In this document: positions 15,837-25,284 of the stretch, piece after piece
Layout of the letters: each line of letters begins with the position of its first letter
Numbering within the stretch: the first letter of the stretch is position 1
From: CAVYVZ01 sp963772065
Lineage (GTDB): Bacteria; Acidobacteriota; Vicinamibacteria; Vicinamibacterales; UBA2999
Length of the DNA: 64,000 bases
Direction of reading: 5' to 3'
NCBI GenBank assembly: GCA_963772065.1
Contig: CAVYVZ010000010.1
Coordinates: 1,178,001 to 1,242,000, forward strand
Position numbers and translations under genes: made by a program
Notes under the pieces: model-generated
Database searches by the model: none
The model's input: only the letters and a program-made list of their open reading frames with translations
Told to the model about the DNA's origin: nothing

Positions 15837-17394
15837 TCACTTCCCTCTCAATCGCGCCACAAGACCGTCGACACCGTTCGGCAGCTGCTCGTCGGCAAGC
15901 TGATCGTCGTCGCGCAACTCGCGCTTCAACTTCGCCAATTCCCGCTTGAGGCCGTTGGTGAGTGTCGTCTGTCCCGCCTCGCCGTACAGGTTGTGAAGCT
16001 CGTACGGGTCGTTGACCAGGTCGAAGAGCTCCCACTGATCCTTCTTCCAGAAGTGGATCAATTTGTGAGTCCGCGTCCGCACGCCGTAATGCGCTCGCGT
16101 ATCGTGGTCTCCGGGGTCGTGATAGTAGCGGTAGTACATCGACGTGCGCCAATCCAACGGAGTGCGGCCAGCGAGAACCGAGAGGAGGCTGCGTCCCTGC
16201 ATCTCGGACGGAATCGGCAGACCGGCCACGTCGAGGAACGTCGGAGCAAAGTCGATGTTCAGCGCAAGCGCGTCGCTCCTGACGCCGGGCTTGATGCGCC
16301 CGGGCCAGCGGACGAGAAACGGCATCCGGATCGATTCCTCGTACATGAAACGCTTGTCGAAGAGACCATGATCGCCAAGGAAGAATCCCTGGTCGCTCGT
16401 ATACACGACCATGGTGTTGCGGGCGAGGCCTGTCTTGTCCAGTAGGGCGAGCACCCGGCCGACGCTGTCATCCACCGACTGAACCGTCGCGAGATAGTCC
16501 TGCATGTAGCGCTGATATTTCCAGCGGGTCAGCGCCTCGCCGGTGAGCGTCGCGGTCGTGCCATCGCGGTCGATCGTCACCGAATCCGGCTTGGTCGACA
16601 GCCATGTCGCGAGGTCCTGCCCGCTCAGGCCGTGCGGCGGCGTCAGCTTCAGATCGCGACGGGTGAGATCCGCGGCGACCCGCTGTCGATTCTCGTGCAG
16701 CGCATCCGTGCGCGTGGCGTACAGAATCCCAGAACGTGATCGGCTCCGGAATCCGCAGATCGCCGAAGTGTGCCGCGTGCGATTCATTCGGCTGCCACGG
16801 GCGATGAGGGGCCTTGTGATGCATCATCAGGAAGAAGGGCTGGTTGCGGGGACGCTTCTCGACAAACTCGAGCGCCAGATCCGTGATGACGTCTGTTGCG
16901 TATTGCCCGGTGTATGTCTTTTCCCCGGTTGCGGTATAGAGAACCGGATCCCAGTACGCGCCCTGCCCGGGCAGGATCTCCCATCGGTCGAAGCCGACCG
17001 GATCGCTGCCGAGATGCCACTTGCCGACCATCCCCGTGTGATAACCGCCCTGCTGCAGCAACCGCGCGACCGTCATTCGCGAACTGTCGAACCGGTTGAA
17101 CATGGTGACGCCGTTGATGTGCGAGTACTGACCGGTGAGAATGGCGGCGCGGCTCGGGGTGCAGATCGAGTTCGTGGCGAAGACGCTCGTCAGGAGTGCG
17201 CCCTCGCGCGCCAGGCGGTCGAGGTTCGGCGTCTTGTTCACGCGCGATCCGTACGCGCCGATCGCGTGCGCGGCGTGGTCGTCGGTCATGATGTAGATGA
17301 TGTTCGGCCGGCCGCCGCGCTGCGCCCGTAGATTCGCATTGGTGGGCAGCAGCGCGATCGCGACGATCACGGCGGCGCCGAGATGCTTCATCAC
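15837..17394 (-). CDS. Secreted Cys-type sulfatase (arylsulfatase family), frame broken once
   Basis: Begins MMKHLGAAVIVAIALLP, a signal peptide. The sulfatase core starts RPNIIYIMTDDH (metal Asp38/39), and the modification motif C-T-P-S-R (Cys78) is followed by AAILTGQY, so a formylglycine-generating enzyme would be needed for activity. Later TGMVGKWHLG, FFLMMHHKAPHRPW, VVYTSDQGFFLGDHG and ELFDLVNDPYELHNL are all conserved. Sequence up to PEPITFWDS (about 16724) is in one frame and YATRTDALHENRQRV onwards in the next, a single-base slip. The restored length of ~518 residues is normal. Substrates are likely sulfated polysaccharides or phenols. Confidence 0.88.
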
Positions 17395-17417
17395 GGCTGG
17401 ATGCTAGCACGCGCCGT

Positions 17418-17975
17418 TTACCGCCGGAGCTCGCCGGCGACCGCCATGTTGGGAAGGCCGAGACGCTCTTCGATGCGCTGCTCCAGGAATCGGGCTTCGC
17501 GTTCGTCCGAGAGGCCGGACAGCAGCTTCACCTCTCGATCCGACGTCAATCGAGCCATCACGTCGTAGCTTCGGCTCCCCTTGCTCCCCCGACGCTCGCA
17601 GCAGAACAGCTGACGTATCTCGGTGGTGTGAAGAGCCCGGCTCCCGGGCCATGGCACTGGTTGGTGGCTGACCGTGATCTGTCCGGACGCAACCGCGACG
17701 GTCGTGGTGTTCGCGAGGAAGGCGATCGCGACGTAGAGGATTGCGAGACCCGCAGCCACGTGACCGATGGGAAACACCAGCTCGATGAGCGACGCGTTGC
17801 CGCGCGAGAGGGCGCCCATGTACCACGCGAGGAGAAACCCGTCCCAGGCCACGGAGAAGAACAGGAGCGGAATGGCCACGAGCTTCGACCACTTCCATCG
17901 GATACGAAACGCACCCGCCGCATTGTCGATCTCGAACCGATCCGGGATGCCGATACGGGTCTGCTCGGTGAGCAT
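17418..17975 (-). CDS. Membrane protein of unknown function (PH-like tail)
   Basis: 185 residues with two transmembrane helices: LVAIPLLFFSVAWDGFLLAWY (residues ~32-52, here partial) and IGHVAAGLAILYVAIAFLAN. These are followed by a C-terminal beta-rich domain (TTVAVASGQITVSHQPVPWP, IRQLFCCERRG, VKLLSGLSDEREARFLE) whose layout resembles the bacterial PH-like or DUF3592-type tails that follow two helices. Family assignment is tentative. It lies 17 bp downstream of a DUF1801 gene. Confidence 0.6.
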   Translation of the reverse strand: MLTEQTRIGIPDRFEIDNAAGAFRIRWKWSKLVAIPLLFFSVAWDGFLLAWYMGALSRGNASLIELVFPIGHVAAGLAILYVAIAFLANTTTVAVASGQITVSHQPVPWPGSRALHTTEIRQLFCCERRGSKGSRSYDVMARLTSDREVKLLSGLSDEREARFLEQRIEERLGLPNMAVAGELRR

Positions 17976-17992
17976 TGGCTCCTCCGGATCGT

Positions 17993-18355
17993 TTATCGGC
18001 TGGACCGCCCCGCGGCCTGCCTGAGAAGCGCCGCCAGGGCCCGCTCGTCGATTGCGGTCGGCTCGCGCACCTTCGCGTGCCGCACGTACTGGCCCTTGCC
18101 TTCAAGCAACCCTTTCGGATCCTTCAGGGATGATCCGTGAAAAAAGCCGAATTGCACGTACCCCGGGGCGGAGTACACGTACACAACAGGCCCCTGACTG
18201 CCGACCCAGCATCCGTTTCCCCACTTCACGGCCTCTGTCAGCCCCGGCTCCACGCGTTTCACGAACCGTCGAAGCAGACGAATGATCGCCTGATTCTTGG
18301 GACTCTGGTCTTTCAGGTACGCGTCGAAGCTTTCGTATGCCTTCATTTTTTTCAT
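17993..18355 (-). CDS. DUF1801-domain protein
   Basis: 120 residues from ATG 18355 (MKKMKAYESFDAYL); the start lies just after the upstream phosphatase stop, and longer starts would overlap it. The DUF1801 core is IIRLLRRFVKRVEPGLTEAV, then KWGNGCWVGSQGPVVYV, YVQFGFFHGSSL and VREPTAIDERALAALLRQAA. Function is unknown. This is a second, more divergent DUF1801 copy beside that at 2627-3076. Confidence 0.8.
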   Translation of the reverse strand: MKKMKAYESFDAYLKDQSPKNQAIIRLLRRFVKRVEPGLTEAVKWGNGCWVGSQGPVVYVYSAPGYVQFGFFHGSSLKDPKGLLEGKGQYVRHAKVREPTAIDERALAALLRQAAGRSSR

Positions 18356-18362
18356 CACGGGC

Positions 18363-19643
18363 TCACTGCTCTCCCGACGCCTGCCTGCACCTGGCGACAA
18401 TCAGCGTAACGTCGTCTCGCTGCTCGTGCGGGCTGAAGCGCGTCACCTCGTCGAACACGGCTGCGATGACGTCGTTCGTGCTCCGGTGGCGCGATCGCCG
18501 GAGCGCATCGATCAGACGTTCCTCTCCGAATTCCTCGTCTCGCTGGTTGAATGCCTCCGTGATCCCGTCCGTGTAGATGGCAAACAGATCCCCTGACGAC
18601 AACTGCAGCTCCGCCGTCGGACACTCCCAGTCGGTGAACAGTCCGAGCACCGGCGCCGTGGAATCGAGGCGCTCGATGCAACCGTCTCTCCGCAAGACGA
18701 GGCCGGGAAGATGGCCGCAGTTGGCGTAACGCAGACGGCACGTCCTGTCGTCGAACTCCGAATAGAACAGCGTCGCGAAGGCGTTGTCGGCCGTGTTCTC
18801 GTAGAACAGCCGATTCACCGATCGCAGGAGCGCCTCCGGCTGCTCGATCGCGATGGCGCACTGGCTGCGCAGGTTCGCCTGGAGGTTGGCCATCAGCAGC
18901 GCGGCGGCGATCCCTTTGCCGACGATGTCGCCGATCACCAGTCCGAGTCGCGCCTGGCCGAGATCGAGAAAGTCGTAGTAGTCACCCCCGACTTTGTGCG
19001 TCTGCACGCAGGCGCCCGCATACTCCAGGGATCTCACCTCGGGCAGCCGCTGCGGGAAGAGACGTGCCTGGACCTGCCTCGCAATCTCGAGCTCCTGGGC
19101 GGCGCGGCGCTCGGCTTCCTGCCGTTCGGCCGCGGCCCGCCGCTGCGCTTCCACGGCGCGGCTGACTTCGTCGAAGCTGACGAGGGCGAAGGAGTTCCGG
19201 TCGATGTCCTCGAAGCGGGCGAAAACCCCGCCCCAGGCCGTCGAGTGCTCGTCCGCGACGGATCCGGCCGGTTCATACGCGACGCGCTTCAGCCGCGGCA
19301 TGCCGCGGAAGCGAACGCCGCGGCTGCGCCACTCGCGATACGTGGCCGGAAGGTTCTCGGTCACGAACACCACCTGCGTCGCACGGCCGATCAGCTTGAA
19401 CTGCAGCGAATGCGGCTCCGGTTGAATCAGCGCCAGCACGGCGGTGCCGTCCGCCGGCGCAACGGCGACGAGCCGTTGTCCCGATTCCACGCGCGCGTCG
19501 AACGCGAGCTGGAATCCGAGCGTGTCGAGGTAGAAGCGCAGGCTTCGCTCCTGGTCGCGGACGTAGACGTTGACCGCGTGCATGCGCAGGAAGGGGTCGC
19601 GCGCGCTGCCATCCTCTGATGAGACGTCCATAACCGGCGTCAT
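18363..19643 (-). CDS. VOC/glyoxalase domain fused to a SpoIIE (PP2C) phosphatase
   Basis: About 426 residues from ATG 19641-19643; longer starts would overlap the divergent gene at 19693. Residues ~20-145 form a VOC/glyoxalase domain (MHAVNVYVRDQERSLRFYL, DTLGFQLAF, ARFEDIDRNSFALVS). A charged coiled coil follows (RAVEAQRRAAAERQEAERRA, about 150-175), then a SpoIIE-type Ser/Thr phosphatase: VGGDYYDFLDLG, VIGDIVGKGIAAALLMA, YANCGHLPGL, YTDGITEAF and RDDVTLIVAR, with metal-binding aspartates kept. RsbU-like phosphatases reset anti-sigma/anti-anti-sigma switches. Here a VOC domain sits where PAS, GAF or HAMP sensors usually do, suggesting small-molecule control. Confidence 0.85.
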   Translation of the reverse strand: MTPVMDVSSEDGSARDPFLRMHAVNVYVRDQERSLRFYLDTLGFQLAFDARVESGQRLVAVAPADGTAVLALIQPEPHSLQFKLIGRATQVVFVTENLPATYREWRSRGVRFRGMPRLKRVAYEPAGSVADEHSTAWGGVFARFEDIDRNSFALVSFDEVSRAVEAQRRAAAERQEAERRAAQELEIARQVQARLFPQRLPEVRSLEYAGACVQTHKVGGDYYDFLDLGQARLGLVIGDIVGKGIAAALLMANLQANLRSQCAIAIEQPEALLRSVNRLFYENTADNAFATLFYSEFDDRTCRLRYANCGHLPGLVLRRDGCIERLDSTAPVLGLFTDWECPTAELQLSSGDLFAIYTDGITEAFNQRDEEFGEERLIDALRRSRHRSTNDVIAAVFDEVTRFSPHEQRDDVTLIVARCRQASGEQ

Positions 19644-19692
19644 CGCGAAAGTCTCTACTGGAACCATAGAATACGCGAGCCAGGAGACCGCC

Positions 19693-20431
19693 ATGACCCG
19701 ATCGCTCGGCCGCCAGTTGCGGCTGCTTCGCGCCTACGCCCTCGTGACCTCGTTCATGCTTGCCGGTCTCAGTGTGGCAGCAGTCCGACAAGCGAGGTAC
19801 TGTTCAACGCTTCGGCGAGATCACCGTCGAGCGCCTCAACGTCGTCGACGCCAACGGCACACTACGGCTCGTCATCTCGAACAAGGACCGGATGCATCCC
19901 GGCGTTCTGGATGGGAAAACGATCGAGCGGCCGAGGCCCGTCGCCGGCCTGCTCTTCTTCAACGATCGCGGCGACGAGGTCGGCGGACTCACGTTCACCG
20001 GGCAGGAGATCGACGGCCGAGGGCAGGCCAATGCCGGCATCATGTTCGACCAGTTCAGGCAGGATCAGACGATTGGCATCAGCTACTCGGAACGGGACGG
20101 CCAGCGAACGGCCGGGTTCCAGGTGTGGGACCGATCGGACACGCCGCTCAGCGAGCTCATCGAGAAACTGAACGCAGCCAACCGCATCACCGATCCGGCT
20201 GCACGCGAAGCAGCCGTGAAGGCTGCGCGCGCGGAGGCGCCGCCCGGGCCGCGCCGCGTGTTCGTGGGCAAGCTGCCCGATCGCACGGCGACCGTGTCGC
20301 TGGCAGATGCCGACGGGACGCCGCGCTTGAGGCTGGTGGTGGATGCGGCAGGCAATCCGCGAGTCGAGTTCCTCGACAATCAGGGCACGGTCGTGGACCG
20401 GATTCCGGCCAAGAACCAAGCGAAGGAATGA
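19693..20431 (+). CDS. Membrane-anchored or secreted protein with paired beta repeats, frame broken once
   Basis: The ATG at 19693 opens an N-terminal hydrophobic helix (AYALVTSFMLAGLSVAA). After a one-base slip near 19795 the frame continues RFGEITVERLNVVDANGTLR. Similar segments appear twice: NVVDANGTLRLVISN early and VSLADADGTPRLRLVVDAAG late, each an 'xxDADGTxRLxxxxx' beta hairpin. The middle contains RPVAGLLFFNDRGDEVGGL and FDQFRQDQTIGISY. I recognise this layout from uncharacterised proteins but know no function. It is the only plus-strand gene between 10 and 62 kb, divergent from the phosphatase with ~49 bp shared upstream. Confidence 0.65.
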
Positions 20432-20434
20432 CGA

Positions 20435-21871
20435 TCAGCGGTTGCCGCTGCGCAATGGCTGGCCGGGCGCAACGCCGGCGACGACCTGGCCGTCTCGTAC
20501 TACCGCGACGCCCCCAATGAGGACGTGTCGGACGCCAACGCTCGGGCTGGCGGGCGACTCGTAGGTCGCACGGTCGGCGATTGTGCGGGGATCGAAGACC
20601 ACGATATCGGCATCGGCGCCTTCCTGCAGCCGGCCCTTTCTTCTCGCAGCCGGGGTCGCACGCTCGAGACGCTGCGCGGGCATCAGCGTCATCTTCCGCA
20701 GCGCATCGATCAGCGCCAGCGTCCGCTGCTCGCGCACATAGCGCGCCAGCACGCGCCCGAACGTTCCGGCCGATCGCGGATGTCCTGTCCCCTGTCGAAT
20801 GCCTCCATCGCTTGCAATCATCACGAGTGGGTGCGCAATCACGGCGTCCACGATGTCGTCGGGGTTCAGAAAGAGGAGCACGTACTTTGGTTCCTTGAGG
20901 GCATGCAGGCGGTTGAAGCTCGCCTCGGTCAAACGCTCACCCGTCTCGACGAACTGCAGGTCTTTGTAATCGATGCCAAGACGCTCCCGCCAGCCCGGGT
21001 TGAACAACGCCGAGTTGACCGCGGTCATGCCGGCGCCGTACGGATAGCCCTCCGTCGTGACGTCGAGGCCCCGTGCGCGCGCCCCTTCCACCAGACGCAG
21101 GCACTCGATCGCGTCGCGCAGTCCGCTGCTGTTGATGTGGACAATGTGAAGCGACGCCCCGGTGACGGCCGCTGCCGCGATGACCTCGGCGATCGACTCG
21201 ACGCTCGAACCGGGTTCGACGCGTCCGGCGCTGCGCACGTGGACGAAGACCGGAAGTCGAGCGTCTGCTGCGACCCGAAACATCTCGATTACCTCGAGCC
21301 TCGTCGCGCCCGGCGTGTACGCGAGACCCATTCCGACGCCGAGCGCGCCCGCGGCCATGTCTTCGCGGAGCAACCGCGCAATCTTCACGACCTGCTCGGC
21401 GCTGGCGGCGTCGTTGGTGGCGGTGCCGGCCGGCGGCAGCAACGTGCCGCGACCGAGCGGCGACCCCCACACCGCGGCTCGAACTCCCGCATGGCTCACC
21501 GTGGCGCCGTAGTTCACGAGCGCCTTGCCGGCGCGCTCGGCCAGGAAGGCCCCGACGTCTGGATACCCAATCTCCAGCTCCAGCGCCGTGGTCACGCCGT
21601 CCAGCACCTTCAAGCGGTCGTTCTCTGGATCCTGACCGTGTGAGTGCAGGTCGATGAACCCGGGCGCGACGACAAGTCCGGTCGCATCGATCACGTGCGT
21701 GCCGCTCAACGGGTCCTTCGAAATGCGAGCGATCGAGCCGCCGGCCACAGCCACGTCCGCCTGTGCGTCGTGCCCCGTCTCCGGGTCGATCACGCGACCG
21801 CCCTTGATGACGATGTCGTAGGGCGGCTGAGACGCCGCCGCGACGAGCACAGCGACAACGAGGAGCCGCAT
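20435..21871 (-). CDS. Secreted D-aminoacylase/dihydroorotase-like amidohydrolase
   Basis: 478 residues with a short signal peptide (RLLVVAVLVAAASQ). The amidohydrolase domain shows DIVIKGGRVIDPETG, GLVVAPGFIDLHSHGQD (metal HxH), LHIVHINSSGL and VMIASDGGIRQGTGHPR (metal Asp), and ends with the GADADIVVFDPRTI strand. This is the N-acyl-D-amino-acid deacylase subgroup, zinc enzymes freeing D-amino acids from N-acyl forms; periplasmic members may act on peptidoglycan or D-amino-acid derivatives. The start overlaps the upstream VOC gene stop by one base (TGATG). It is convergent with the plus-strand gene, with 3 bp between them. Confidence 0.85.
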   Translation of the reverse strand: MRLLVVAVLVAAASQPPYDIVIKGGRVIDPETGHDAQADVAVAGGSIARISKDPLSGTHVIDATGLVVAPGFIDLHSHGQDPENDRLKVLDGVTTALELEIGYPDVGAFLAERAGKALVNYGATVSHAGVRAAVWGSPLGRGTLLPPAGTATNDAASAEQVVKIARLLREDMAAGALGVGMGLAYTPGATRLEVIEMFRVAADARLPVFVHVRSAGRVEPGSSVESIAEVIAAAAVTGASLHIVHINSSGLRDAIECLRLVEGARARGLDVTTEGYPYGAGMTAVNSALFNPGWRERLGIDYKDLQFVETGERLTEASFNRLHALKEPKYVLLFLNPDDIVDAVIAHPLVMIASDGGIRQGTGHPRSAGTFGRVLARYVREQRTLALIDALRKMTLMPAQRLERATPAARRKGRLQEGADADIVVFDPRTIADRATYESPASPSVGVRHVLIGGVAVVRDGQVVAGVAPGQPLRSGNR

Positions 21872-22230
21872 CAGCGGACTGGCTCCTCGTACAAGCCAAA
21901 CTCCGCTCCGGCGGGATCGGCGAAGACGGCAAAGGCGCCCATGCCGGGCCCGATCTCCGTCCGCGGAGTCAACAGGCGACCGCCGGAGCTCTGAATCTGT
22001 CTCAAGGTGTCCTCGATGCTATCCACCATGATGTATGTGCGGGTCGTCTCATCCGGCGTTCGGTCGCTCTCTTTGACCCAGGTCCCGCTGATCCCGCCGG
22101 TGTCGTCGAACGCAAGCTCACCGTCGCCGCGCTTTCGGACCTTCCAGCCGAAGATCGCGCTGTAGAACGTCGCGGATTCTTCAGCCGTGCGCGCCGGGAT
22201 CTCGAGGTAGCAGATCTTGCCGTGAGGCAT
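21871..22230 (-). CDS. VOC-family (glyoxalase/bleomycin-resistance-like) protein
   Basis: 119 residues in the classic two-module betaalphabetabetabeta layout: GKICYLEIPARTAEESATFY, here the first module, then FYSAIFGWKVRKRG, the central RTYIMVDSIEDTLRQIQSSG and FAVFADPAGAEFGLYEEP. This matches the subgroup often annotated as glyoxalase-like or antibiotic-resistance-like with unknown substrates. It is translationally coupled to the amidohydrolase downstream and lies 12 bp after the S9 peptidase. Confidence 0.85.
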   Translation of the reverse strand: MPHGKICYLEIPARTAEESATFYSAIFGWKVRKRGDGELAFDDTGGISGTWVKESDRTPDETTRTYIMVDSIEDTLRQIQSSGGRLLTPRTEIGPGMGAFAVFADPAGAEFGLYEEPVR

Positions 22231-22242
22231 GTGGACCCCCAG

Positions 22243-24156
22243 TCAACGTGCGACGGACGATGGCGTGACCTGCTTGACGTTGAGGTGCTTCGAGAAGAAC
22301 TCCACCAGCGCCACGGTCGATCGCACGCGGTTCGGTATCTTGCGCCAGCCGTGTCCCTCGTCCGGAAAGAGGATGTATTCGACAGGGACGCCGCGTTGTT
22401 TCAGGTTGTTCACCACCTGCTCGGCCTCGACGACCGGCACGTTCGTATCGTTGGCACCATGCTGGACCATCAGCGGCGACCTGATGCGATCGAGTTTTCC
22501 GAGCGGAGACAGCGTCCGCAGCAGATCTGCCTGCGTCTTCGGGTCGCCGTACTCGATCGTCGAGATTGCGGCCATCCACGGTTCCGTGTGCTCGAAGAAG
22601 GTGAAGAAATTGACCATGCCATATAAATTCACGCCCGCGGCGAAGAGCTCCGGATACTCCGTGAGCCCCACGAGCGTCATGTAGCCGCCGTACGACCCAC
22701 CGGTGATGCCGATGCGCTTGGGATCGGCTATCCCTTGCGACACGAGGAAATCCACGCACGCCTTGATGTCCTTGATCCCATTGAAGCGAAGCGGCCCGTT
22801 ATCGAGGTTCACGAACTTCTTGCCGAAGCCGGACGACCCGCGCACGTTCGGGGCGAAGACACCGATCCCGGCCGCGAGGAGTGCCTGGTAATCGCTTCTG
22901 AACGCCGGACGTTCCTGGCCTTCCGGGCCTCCATGGAAACTGACGACGTATGCGCCGGGCCCTCGTTGCTGCGTGGGGCGATACAACCAGCCGCTCAGTT
23001 CCAGGCCGTCGTGCGCTTTGAAGCGCACCAGCTGCGGTCGAGTGAACTCCGACAGATCGACGCCGGCGTGCGGGCTCCGCGTGACCTGACGCAGCTGCTT
23101 CGTCGTCATGCGGAGCACCCACACGTCAGGAGGCGCAGCGGCCCCCGATATCGTGAGCGCGAGCTGTGCGCCATCAGCCGAGAACTCGAGGCCGCCCGCG
23201 AGCTCACCCGGCAGCTCGGGCCCCATCGTCATACGGCCCGAGGCCAGGTCGACGAACGCCAGCTCGCTCTTGCCTCCTGCGTTCCAGATCAGCGCGGCAA
23301 TGGTTCCCTGCTCGTTCACCTCGAAGCCATCGAGCTCGGCGTCGGCTCGCTCGGCAACAACCTCGATCGGGCCAGCACTGCCGTCGGCTGCGATCTTCAC
23401 CCGCGCGAACGCCAGCAGATCGCGATCCTTGTTCGAAGCGAGGTAGACCGTAGCTCCGTCCGCCGCGAGCTTTCCGAAGAACGTGCCCGGCCCCGTGTGA
23501 GCCGTCAGCAGCGTCTCGCGCCGTGTCGTGAGATCGACCAGATACACGTTGTTGTCGCCGCGGCTGACGAGACGATTCACCAGGGCGCGTCTTCCGTCGC
23601 GAGACACGTCGTCCACCGACGCAATCGCCTCGTTTTGGACCACAGTGTCCGATGTGCCCGTCGTCGGATCGGTCAGCATCGCATCGATGGCCGACGCGGC
23701 ACGCGTATTCGATCCTGTGGCGAGCCTGCGTCCGTCGCGCGTCCACATGAAGAGGCGGTTCGTTTCCTTCAGCCCCCTTGTCAGCCTGCGCTGACCCGTG
23801 CCGTCGGGCCGGACGACGTAGACTTGGGTGTTCATGCCGCCGCCCGGCGCCAGCGTGTAGGCAAGCCAATCGCTCGTCGGGGACCACATCACTGTCCCAA
23901 CCGGATCGTTATCCGTGGTCACGAGTGAGGGCCAGCCGCCTTCCACCGGCACGACCCAGATCTGCGGGAGACCGCTTAGATCGGAAACGAACGCCAGGCG
24001 TTCACCGTCGGGCGAAAACGAAGGCGACGATGCACGGCCGATTTTCGCCATCCGCGCCACGTCGGCAGCGAGCGGCGAGGGACTCTGGCCTTCACCGTTC
24101 GAGACAACGAGTGCGAGGACCGAGACCGTTGTCACAGCGAATCGCAGACGACGCAT
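22243..24156 (-). CDS. Secreted S9-family prolyl oligopeptidase-like peptidase
   Basis: 637 residues. The N-terminus is a signal peptide (AVTTVSVLALVVSNGEG). A beta-propeller follows, with repeated TolB/WD40-like motifs such as SPSFSPDGERLAFVSDLSG and MWSPTSDWLAYTL. The catalytic domain begins about residue 400: YVVSFHGGPEGQERP, nucleophile Ser488 in GITGGSYGGYM, Asp570 in GANDTNVPV and His602 in PDEGHG, the complete triad. These enzymes remove dipeptides or acyl-amino acids from short peptides outside the cytoplasm. It is probably co-transcribed with the VOC and amidohydrolase genes downstream. Confidence 0.92.
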   Translation of the reverse strand: MRRLRFAVTTVSVLALVVSNGEGQSPSPLAADVARMAKIGRASSPSFSPDGERLAFVSDLSGLPQIWVVPVEGGWPSLVTTDNDPVGTVMWSPTSDWLAYTLAPGGGMNTQVYVVRPDGTGQRRLTRGLKETNRLFMWTRDGRRLATGSNTRAASAIDAMLTDPTTGTSDTVVQNEAIASVDDVSRDGRRALVNRLVSRGDNNVYLVDLTTRRETLLTAHTGPGTFFGKLAADGATVYLASNKDRDLLAFARVKIAADGSAGPIEVVAERADAELDGFEVNEQGTIAALIWNAGGKSELAFVDLASGRMTMGPELPGELAGGLEFSADGAQLALTISGAAAPPDVWVLRMTTKQLRQVTRSPHAGVDLSEFTRPQLVRFKAHDGLELSGWLYRPTQQRGPGAYVVSFHGGPEGQERPAFRSDYQALLAAGIGVFAPNVRGSSGFGKKFVNLDNGPLRFNGIKDIKACVDFLVSQGIADPKRIGITGGSYGGYMTLVGLTEYPELFAAGVNLYGMVNFFTFFEHTEPWMAAISTIEYGDPKTQADLLRTLSPLGKLDRIRSPLMVQHGANDTNVPVVEAEQVVNNLKQRGVPVEYILFPDEGHGWRKIPNRVRSTVALVEFFSKHLNVKQVTPSSVAR

Positions 24157-24179
24157 GGCGGCTCCTCGAGCAAGGGCGA

Positions 24180-25271
24180 TCAGGGATTGACATTGTAAGG
24201 GCGGCGCGACGCCGTCAGGAGCTCGTCCAGGTACGTTTTCCAGACGGCGGCGACGGTGTGCGTGCCGTGGCCGCGAGTCGACGGACCGAGAGGCAGCACC
24301 ACGGCACGACCGTTTGCAACACGTTTGATTTCCCGCTCGAGAATGCCGAGTTCGGGCGGATTGATCAGGTCGTCTGCGGAGTTCACCGCGACGAGCGGCG
24401 CGCGGATGTTCTCGAGGTGCGGACCCGGGTCATAGTCGCGCGAAGCTTCAATCGCGTACAAGACATCGTTTGCGTCGGCGGTCTTCAACGAGGCGGCGAT
24501 GGCCTCGTCGAGCACCCGATCGCTGTCGGCAAGCGTGTGCATGCTCTGCTGGCGGATCACAGGATTGCTCGACATCAGATACAGCATCTGCTGGGCGACA
24601 CGCAGCCCGCCTGGCTGCGTCGAATAGTTGCCGTCGCGCCACTCCGGATCGTGCCGGATGGCGTCGATCACGATGCGGCGCCACACGCGGTTGCGTCCGG
24701 AAATCTGCGTCGGCAGGCTTGCCAGCGGCATCAGCGCGTCCAGGAAGGTGGGAAACCGTCCACCCCACAGCCACGTGTGCATGCCGCCCATTGAGGTGCC
24801 CATCACGAGCCGGAGATGGTTGACGCCGAGCCCCTCGGTGAGCAGCCGGTACTGCGCGTCGATCATGTCCTGGTAGCCGTAGCGGGGAAAGCGCGCGCGC
24901 AACCCATCGCTCGGTTTGCTGGACCGACCGTGGCCGATCCCGTCGGGCAAGACGATGAAGTAGCGGGAGGCGTCGAGCGACTGACCAGGGCCAAACAGCT
25001 CGCCGGCGAACTCCGGTCGAATGAACTGTGCTCCGCTGCCGCCTGTGCCGTGCATGATCAGCACGGCATTGCGAACTACGCCTTTCGCGTCGCGTGCCGG
25101 GCGGCCGAGCGTTCGGTAGTGCAGCCGCAGCTCGGGCAGGCTCTCTCCAGACCGGAAGCGGTAGTCTTTGAGGACGAACGTGCCCTCGGTCGGCGGCGGG
25201 TACTGCGCGGCTGCGGTGTGGGCACACGCGAACGCAACAACGACAGCGACACTTCGCAATACTGCGTTCAT
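24180..25271 (-). CDS. Secreted alpha/beta hydrolase of the MetX-like acyltransferase fold
   Basis: 363 residues with a signal peptide (SVAVVVAFACAHTAAAQ). The fold matches homoserine O-acetyltransferase relatives: LRLHYRTLGRP, NAVLIMHGTGGSG, nucleophile Ser160 in VMGTSMGGMHTW, acidic residue near NSADDLINPP (about 300) and His335 in RGHGTH. Export and the GTGGSG loop argue against a role in methionine synthesis; it is more likely a periplasmic hydrolase or acyltransferase of unknown substrate. It lies 24 bp upstream of the S9 peptidase, same strand. Confidence 0.85.
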   Translation of the reverse strand: MNAVLRSVAVVVAFACAHTAAAQYPPPTEGTFVLKDYRFRSGESLPELRLHYRTLGRPARDAKGVVRNAVLIMHGTGGSGAQFIRPEFAGELFGPGQSLDASRYFIVLPDGIGHGRSSKPSDGLRARFPRYGYQDMIDAQYRLLTEGLGVNHLRLVMGTSMGGMHTWLWGGRFPTFLDALMPLASLPTQISGRNRVWRRIVIDAIRHDPEWRDGNYSTQPGGLRVAQQMLYLMSSNPVIRQQSMHTLADSDRVLDEAIAASLKTADANDVLYAIEASRDYDPGPHLENIRAPLVAVNSADDLINPPELGILEREIKRVANGRAVVLPLGPSTRGHGTHTVAAVWKTYLDELLTASRRPYNVNP

Positions 25272-25284
25272 TGCGTCCGAAGGC

